From: Phallusia mammillata | Taxonomy: Eukaryota; Chordata; Ascidiacea; Phlebobranchia; Ascidiidae | Assembly (NCBI GenBank): GCA_003260075.1 | Contig: QLIY01000546.1 | Coordinates: 25,136 to 89,135, forward strand | Reading direction: 5' to 3' | Length of the DNA stretch: 64,000 bases | Shown: positions 57,757-64,000 of the stretch, one piece after another | How the letters are laid out: the number at the start of each line of letters is the position of its first letter | Position numbering within the stretch: the first letter of the stretch is position 1 | Notes under the pieces: generated by a model | The model's input: only the letters and a program-made list of their open reading frames with translations | Databases searched by the model: none | Told to the model about the DNA's origin: nothing | Position numbers and translations under genes: made by a program

Positions 57757-58896
57757 ATGGCGAAATGGGGTGAAGGTGATCCACGGTGGATTGTGGAAGA
57801 GAGAGCCGATGCACATAATGTAAATAACTGGCACTGGAGGGAAAAAGATGCTTCTGATTGGTCGAAGAAAAAAATTAACCAGCTCCTGAAGGGTTTAAAA
57901 ATTGAAGATAACAACATAGGTTCTTGTTACATCTCTGAAATTACTTCGTGTGAAGGTGAAGCGTCCGTGAGCAACCGGAAAAAGAAGATAATTTGCATTT
58001 ATGACTTTCAACTGAAGGCGAAATGGAAAGGTTCACTGCAAAACAGCAAGATTACTTACACTGGAATGCTTGAAGTCCCAAACTTAAGTGAAGAAAATAG
58101 TGGTGATGAGGTTGACGTTACAGTTTCATTTGGCAAGGATGACCAAAAGTGTGATGAGCTAAAGGATTTGATGAGAAAAAAGGGTATTCCAATTCTTCAA
58201 GAAAAATTTGACGAGTTTGCCAAAAGTTTGCGTAATGAGTGTGCATCTACAATACAACTTCCAACCAATGAGGAAAACCAAAACAACAAAGCCAAATCTG
58301 TCTGCAATGATAACAAAATCAATTCTACAGCGCCAAACACAAACAAGCAAATCAATGCCACAGCTGGTGTCAAAATTAACACTAAAAAGCTCATCATGTC
58401 GGAAAGTTTCATGACATCTGTTGACGAGCTTTACAAAACCCTTACACTGAAAGATCGCATTCAGGCATGGTCTCGAAGTCCAGTACAACAGGATGCAGCG
58501 TCTGGAGAAACCTTCACCCTCTTTGATGGAAATGTGTTGGGAGAATTTACGAGTCTTGCAAGGGATTCCAAAATAGCAATGCGATGGAGATTTAAAAGCT
58601 GGCCCGATGCTCATTACTCTAATGTCACAATAAACTTGACACAAAATTCGGATGGAACAAAAGGGGGGGGGGTAAGGGATTCCAAAATAGCGATGCGATG
58701 GAGATTTAAAAGCTGGCCCGATGCTCACTACTCTAATGTCACAATAAACTTGACACAAAATTCGGATGGAACAAAACTAGAACTAGAGCAGACTGGAGTT
58801 CCGGAAAGCAGCATAGAAGCAACCAAAAATGGGTGGAAAAACTATTACTGGAGGTCAATTAAGATGGCATTTGGATACGGAGCCAACATTTTATAA
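57757..58896 (+). CDS. AHSA1: AHSA1, activator of HSP90 ATPase (artefactual in-frame insertion)
   Basis: ATG at 57757 opens MAKWGEGDPRWIVEE and the family signature NVNNWHW. An upstream in-frame ATG at 57700 adds 19 residues with no family match and is rejected. The N-terminal domain (about 1-150) binds the HSP90 middle domain. The C-terminal AHSA1/START-like domain starts near the MTSVDELYKTL segment and ends with NGWKNYYW. The cytosolic cochaperone stimulates HSP90 ATP hydrolysis. The frame as given is 379 codons, but residues encoded by 58561-58662 recur at 58675-58776 after exactly ten G (58663-58672), adding 38 residues. Without them the protein is 341 residues, the usual family length. 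The two copies differ at two synonymous sites. No introns are present. Confidence 0.93.
   Translation: MAKWGEGDPRWIVEERADAHNVNNWHWREKDASDWSKKKINQLLKGLKIEDNNIGSCYISEITSCEGEASVSNRKKKIICIYDFQLKAKWKGSLQNSKITYTGMLEVPNLSEENSGDEVDVTVSFGKDDQKCDELKDLMRKKGIPILQEKFDEFAKSLRNECASTIQLPTNEENQNNKAKSVCNDNKINSTAPNTNKQINATAGVKINTKKLIMSESFMTSVDELYKTLTLKDRIQAWSRSPVQQDAASGETFTLFDGNVLGEFTSLARDSKIAMRWRFKSWPDAHYSNVTINLTQNSDGTKGGGVRDSKIAMRWRFKSWPDAHYSNVTINLTQNSDGTKLELEQTGVPESSIEATKNGWKNYYWRSIKMAFGYGANIL
58663..58672. other. 10-G placeholder inside AHSA1 coding sequence
   Basis: Exactly ten G between two 102-bp copies with two silent differences. It encodes Gly-Gly-Gly plus part of a Val codon that no AHSA1 protein needs. 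Confidence 0.9.
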
Positions 58897-60644
58897 CACC
58901 ATTTTGATGATTGTTCATTTTTGTATTGCACTCTGATCTAGAACAATTTAGGTATTTTTTCTGGATTATATTTGGCCATTATGCTACATTTGCTACTTGA
59001 AGTATTTAGATTGGTTTAACAAATGTTGCAAAGAATGGAAAATTTCAAGACAATAGTGAAACTCTAGAATATTTAAAACCTCCACAAACATTCACCTAAA
59101 ATATACATTAAAAAAACTTGTTTTTACAATTTTGTGTTGGATTACAAATTTCTGAGCCTAAAATTCATTTGAGACTGTATGAATAATTTATATTTGATGT
59201 TTTCCATTTATAGGTGAGTGTAAATACACCTGTATCATTTTGCATTGCTGCGTTTCTGTAAGCATAAGTGTCATTCAATAATATAGTCAGTTTGGTCATA
59301 GCTACTTCCACTGGCTACTGTTTGTGTAACACAACAACAAACAAACAACTATGTAAGTAAGTTGTTTTAGGAAAAAAAATGTGTTATCTACTAATATTGC
59401 CAAGGTAAAGACAGTTTGAAATGATTTTTTGTTGATTAAACAAAGATTGATTGTTTAAAAACGAATTGACCCATTTTTACCATTAACAGCTGTAGATTGT
59501 TTATGGCCTGGGGGGGGGGGAAGTGTCATTCAATAATATAGTCAGTTTAGTCATAGCTACTTCCACTGGCTACTGATTTGTGTAACACAATAACAAACAA
59601 ACAACTATGTAAGTAAGTTGTTTTAGGAAAAAATGTGTTATCTACTAATATTGCCAAGGTAAAAACAGTTTGAAATGTTTTTTTGTTGAATAAACAAAGA
59701 TTGATTGTTTAAAATCGAATTGACCCATTTTTACCATTAACAGCTGTAGATTGTTTATGGCCTAATTACTATTGCAACAGCTGTGGCATGTGGTTTATTC
59801 AGGTTTCTGTATGTGATTGTTGTAGCTTATTCTTTCTTGTTTAGGCAATTAAGGTGTTTCTTTAAGTAGCTGTGTACTAAATGGTGCAGCTGCCTTTAAC
59901 AAAGTACAGCTCATATAAAGTGATATTGTAATGACAAAAAATCAACTGTTCTGTGAAAAGGTCACACAAAGTTTGAATACCTCCAACCACCCGAAAGATT
60001 CTTGTTTCACTAACAGTATTTCTGTCCACTGGGCCAAAATAAAGTCTACCTGAAAGGCACCTCCGTCCACCTGCCCTAAACATAAAAACAGCTCTTTGGA
60101 CCAAAACCGTTCTTTCTGTACAGTTGAAAGGCCCACTATGTAGCGAAACAGTTTTATCAATGCACAGCCCCCCAGAAGATATCAAAAATATTTTTATATT
60201 TTGCATTTCTAAAAGAATTTTTTTCATAAAAACTCTTTTGTCAGCAACTGACAATGAAACAAGCATTAACGGCAAACGATTCTTGTTGATTTATTTTGCG
60301 CTCAATATGTAAAAATGCAGAAATGAATAGGGCGGTAAGTTGATTTTTTTGTACATGTCTACTGACTGCGGTTTCAAATCGAAATCACAACTTAATAATT
60401 GTAATAAAATAAGCTTGTGGACAATTAGCAAACACGATGGTTGTTAGTGAAATTTCGATTTACAATGGGGGGGGGGGGACGGTAAGTTGATTGTTTTGTA
60501 CATGTCTACTGACTGCGATTTCAAATCGAAATCACAACTTAAAAATTGTAATAAAATAAGCTTGTGTACAATTAGCAAACACGATGGTTGTTAGTGAAAT
60601 TTCGATTTACAATGGTAAGTTCGCGACAAAGTACTTTTTTTGAT

Positions 60645-60821
60645 ATTCCGACGTTTCGACGTCCTGTACAGGTCGTCTTCATCAGGGTAAATAACACTGA
60701 ATGCGACTAGTACAGTGCACGATAAACAATGAAAAAAAATGAAACGCAAGCACGTCTAGTCGCATTCAGTGTTATTTACCCTGATGAAGGCGACCTGTAT
60801 AGGACGTCGAAACGTCGGAAT
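60645..60821. repeat. Inverted repeat, 66-bp arms, hammerhead-like core in each arm
   Basis: Arms 60645-60710 and 60756-60821 are reverse complements at 64 of 66 positions around a 45-bp spacer. Each arm, read outward from the spacer, contains CTGATGA, one base, a stem around CCTGTACAGG or its variant, and GAAACGTCGGAAT. The two arm differences keep helix pairing (GACG or GGCG with CGTC). Confidence 0.75.
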
Positions 60822-61603
60822 AAAATTGCATTTGCCAAAAGAGCTCTACAAACTTGATATTATGCCTGGCAGCAATAGCTTATATAGTCCATTTCCCATG
60901 CACGTCGGTTTTACAAATGAACTTGGTCGTGTTGGAAATTTGTTCAAATTAAACAAAACCTACAACAAACCAAATTTCACAGCTATTTCAAAACAAAATA
61001 AAAGCAAAAAGTTAATAATTTTTGATGCACTTTATGTCAATCAGCCTGTAGCGAACACGTTCAATTCCCGATCTGGCCTCGGACATATTTGGAACTGGCA
61101 AATCAAACACAGTCTTACTATGTTCATGTTGGCTGCAAAAAAAAACACATTGTTGTATATTTTACTGCTTGTGAAAATAATATAGTACGGCAGTCCTATT
61201 AAAGGCGTTCTACTGAATTAAGCCCGTCTCCCCAAGTATATGATTTATAAGGCTCGACTATACGAATTATGCCGCAATCGCTGATCTGTAGGCTATAAAC
61301 GTTTCAGGACTGATCCTAGTTATGAATTTATGTCCATCTTGCAAAGTCTTTCTGCACATAATAGAAAAATATGTACAGATTATACTAAGTGTAATATCAT
61401 AACAGGGTAAAGGAATCAGCTTGCGTAACAGGGTAGTGATCGACGGATCTGTCTTTACTTATCAAATATTCAAAATACTCAGGAACTACGGCAGACAATC
61501 AGCGTCAGTGCAATCTTTCAGCTGAAATATTAATTTGGCCTATTTAGAAGGCATCATCAGTTTTCGTCTCATTTAAATAGAATTGAATTTATAGATCCTG
61601 CGC

Positions 61604-61609
61604 TTTTAT
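61604..61609 (-). terminator. AATAAA polyadenylation signal after the CUB gene stop
   Basis: Minus-strand AATAAA begins 13 bases beyond the TAG/TGA-bounded last exon ending at 61623. It is single and well placed, though very close to the stop. Confidence 0.4.
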
Positions 61610-61622
61610 TAACAATTTACTT

Positions 61623-62809
61623 TCACGAAAGTATATGAGATCCAGCACTGACGCAAATAACAAACCTACCGCCAAATGTATTTTTGCAATGCAAGACGAA
61701 TTTGTTTCCAGAACGCTGACAGATAACATCTGGGCATGGATTTCTTTTAGCAAATGATCGACCAGCAATCAAGGGTTGTTCGAAAATTTCATGGCTTTGG
61801 GCCAATTCAAAGTAATAGTCGATCAGCTGCTGTGGCGTGAATGAACAGTTACTCTGCAAAGCAGAAATTAAAGCATTTTTAATGAAAAGCAAAGTGTTAA
61901 GCGGGTTCAAGTTAAAGCTTAAAACACGAATATTTGTACAAACACCGAATTAGGCGCACATTTTATCGAGTTACACACTAACCTGTCAAAACACCTACAT
62001 AAAGATCTACAGGAATAGCCAACATAACAAAACAAAACACATTTTGTGCCTATGCATATTCGTACAATAAAGTGACGAAATAATAAGTAGCAAAGTTACC
62101 ATTAAGATACCAACGTTAACACAAAAACTAGCAACTTATTGACCACTTCTTACCTCAATGGAAAATTAGGTTGTCGTGTGTAAAGCCAGATTCCGTTTGT
62201 GAGCGAAAATGGGCTTAAATCATTTTATATCGATAGTAAAAGTAATTGGCGGTGCTTAAAAAGGTACGGACCCTTACTCAAACATACAAAAAACTCTTGC
62301 ACAAAAACCGTATTTACTCTCAGGGTCATAAATATTTCACAAAGACATCAGCGATAATTAACTGTGCTTCTCAACAGATCCGAAGACATGCATTAAGACA
62401 AATGTTTAAGACGTAAAAATAAGTTTTTTTGCACTTACTAAATCGTCCAACTCCAACTGGCATTGCTCCACCAACGTCGCATTCGGCAAACACTTTGTTC
62501 TGTCTTCCCAACCCCCGTTGATGCAAACCGCTTGTCTGTTCATAAATGAAAATAGTTGCTACACAGTAACTGACTTACTGGGAAACCCCACTGCACGACT
62601 GTTAAGGACTGTTTGAGTGTGGCAATTTAAATGTAACTTTATTTAAGATGTCAAACGGGATTTGAACCACTAACCCTTTAGTTTACATAATTAGTGATTA
62701 AATTGAACTGTTGTTTCTGAACCGCTTTTACATCCATAACATGACAAGTCTTCTTACCCGGTTTTTTTTTTTCACGGGGTTCGAACCCAGGACTCTCCCG
62801 GGGACGAAT

Positions 62810-62898
<89 letters not shown>

Positions 62899-64000
62899 GT
62901 TCATAATTTTCAGGACATGAAATGTTATGAGAACACCTAGTGGCAACCGGTGCGATGTCGTAACGATCACAAGAGGGCGACACATCCGACACATGAAGAC
63001 TCGAAATTTGGCAAAGTCCGCTTGGGTAAGCTGTATAAAAATATATTGACATTAGATTGATCAAAAACAAAACTGCTTATTAGAAGTAAATTCTATTGCA
63101 GACGCAACAATGGCTATTGTCAGCGTCCGTACAAACTGATTGTTGAAACGTCTGTAATAGAATGTATTCACTGTAACAATTGCTTTATATGACAAAACAA
63201 TTAACACAAGTTTAAGATCGATTTTTTAACAGTATTAACAAATGATTGGTTTTCAACACATGGTAAACTTAAAGCTTTCATTATACTTAATACAGTCTTT
63301 GATTTTCGTTATTTAATGTAATAGCACAGTTTGTTTCAACACATGTTATAATGCTGTTGCAAATTTATGAGTTGCTATTGCCTTACTTTCGTAACTTCTG
63401 TGAAACCGGCTCGATCGGCAGAATTCTTTGTGTAATATATCACAAACAGTCGTCGGGTGTTTGCATGGAACAGCACAGGCTCTTCCACCACGCTGCTTTC
63501 ACTCCCCGATCTGCAAATAGTTTCAAATAAAAGTTATGTCATAAACTCACTATCTCTTTAATGAGGAAAATAACGGCCCAAATAGACGTAAAATACGACA
63601 TGCTTAATTGTTCAAACGTATTGGCAAATGCTCATGCCATCATCAGTGATATGATTTCTGTTCTTAAGACGTTTGAATTCAGAGCAGTAAATTAAATGTT
63701 GGAATAGTATGCTTTTTAAGTCGACTGATCAATATTTTTGCATTTTTACAAGTAAAGCGCCAAACGAGTCAGATGTTTAAAGATCAAACTTTGGGCAAAT
63801 AAGAACTGAAATCTTATACCAGGCAAATATTAGCAATATTTTTTATCTCAATTAAAGCCAACATATAAAACATACTTAATTGAATTTGGAAAAATTCATT
63901 AGATTCTGACTTAATGAGAACTGAGTTTTGCATTTATGTGAATTTAACTAAAGTTAGGTTTGTTATTACTTCACTTACGCAGCTTCGTCTTCGACTGTTA
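61623..64000 (-). CDS. CUB/sushi-like extracellular protein, 3' exons (partial)
   Basis: Exons seen: 64000-63979 (edge, phase 2), 63510-63387, 63030 down to the G run at 62897, 62535-62439 and 61853-61623. Exon 63510-63387 ends in a CUB-like strand pair (HANTRRLFVIYYTK, then AGFTEVTK). Exons 3 and 4 look like a sushi (CCP) module split by a gap: CPENYEH, then CINGGWEDRTKC. The last exon has four Cys (SNCSFTPQQLI, CPDVICQ, LHC). Stop is at 61623 and an AATAAA lies at 61609-61604, supporting the gene end. A GTAGGT donor at 61669 offers an alternative. Exon 2 ends in phase 0, but exon 3's Cys-rich frame needs phase 1, so a small exon (perhaps near 63100-63160) is missing. The function of the whole protein is unknown. 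Confidence 0.5.
62770..62809 (-). repeat. tRNA-derived SINE tail inside the CUB gene
   Basis: B box GGTTCGAACC (62778-62787) followed on the minus strand by CCCGTGAAAA and an A tract. The 5' part is lost in the adjacent long G run, so the SINE sits in the CUB intron next to an unsequenced stretch. Confidence 0.55.
62810..62897. other. 88-base G run: gap placeholder interrupting a CUB-gene exon
   Basis: The Cys-rich exon starting at 63030 runs straight into the G run with no splice donor, so its 3' end and part of the following intron are missing. Confidence 0.75.
63562..63655 (-). repeat. Dispersed repeat with hammerhead-like core, degenerate, reversed
   Basis: Minus-strand core at 63646-63612 keeps CTGATGA and the GGCA/TGCC helix, but GAAAC has become AATAC. 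Confidence 0.5.

Larger units (their letters stand above)
58897..61622. other. Interval between AHSA1 and the CUB gene
   Basis: About 59266-59509 recurs at 59522-59763 across a G run (59510-59520), and about 60328-60466 recurs at 60479-60613 across 60467-60478. ORFs at 59877-60275 (minus) and 60769-61185 (plus) are open for 130 or more codons but match nothing I recognise. The second begins inside the inverted repeat. 61190-61340 is a degenerate relative of the Kv intron 2 element. Confidence 0.5.

Noticed and set aside
58159-58758. 199-codon minus-strand ORF over AHSA1
   Set aside because: Shadow of the AHSA1 frame; lengthened by the duplicated block.
59877-60275. 132-codon minus-strand ORF downstream of AHSA1
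   Set aside because: Two overlapping frames are both open and neither shows a recognisable motif, splice sites or a duplicated relative; left unassigned.

Overview
The window reads as nuclear DNA of a tunicate, most likely a Ciona-type ascidian (inference). It is AT-rich and has short GT/AG introns of about 0.2-1.5 kb. It carries metazoan genes: a Shaker-type Kv channel, an RGR-like opsin, SMC5, AHSA1, a FAM69/PKDCC-like secretory kinase and a CUB protein. Allele-like sequence duplications imply very high heterozygosity. There is no operon, CRISPR array or prokaryotic signal.

Layout from left to right: (1) 0.8-1.0 kb, first exon of a MARVEL protein, minus strand; (2) 3.9-4.7 kb, the last two exons of SMC5, plus strand, followed by a TGACGTCA repeat cluster; (3) 4.7-8.2 kb, duplicated non-coding repeats; (4) 8.2-9.05, 15.5-16.3 and 21.2-22.4 kb, three more MARVEL (MAL/plasmolipin-like) two-exon genes, minus strand, completing a tandem array; (5) 22.5-27.2 kb, no recognisable gene; (6) 27.2-30.8 kb, a complete seven-exon RGR-like opsin, minus; (7) 32.7-39.0 kb, a complete seven-exon FAM69/PKDCC-like divergent kinase, minus; (8) 41.3-49.7 kb, a complete nine-exon Kv1-like channel, minus, with a possible extra 5' exon at 50.4-50.8 kb; (9) 51-57.7 kb, repeats and unassigned ORFs; (10) 57.8-58.9 kb, intronless AHSA1, plus; (11) 61.6-64.0 kb, the 3' part of a CUB/sushi-like extracellular protein, minus, running off the right edge.

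The exon chains given for the opsin, kinase, channel and MARVEL genes were built by hand from splice sites. Every one keeps phase and ends at a stop (843, 1473, 2247, 513, 495 and 543 nt), which is the main support for them.

The strongest unexplained structure is an assembly signature. About 37 runs of roughly ten G or C, most of them exactly ten, separate near-identical copies of the same 50-300 bp. Five longer runs of 87-98 replace missing sequence. All runs left of 18.75 kb are C and all right of 21.0 kb are G, so two contig blocks appear to have been joined in opposite orientations. One run inserts 38 residues in frame into AHSA1. These are best read as gap placeholders between overlapping allelic contigs, not biology, and they corrupt several gene models. 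The most interesting biological candidate is a dispersed repeat family, plus one 66-bp inverted repeat, carrying a hammerhead-ribozyme-like CTGATGA / helix II / GAAAC core.
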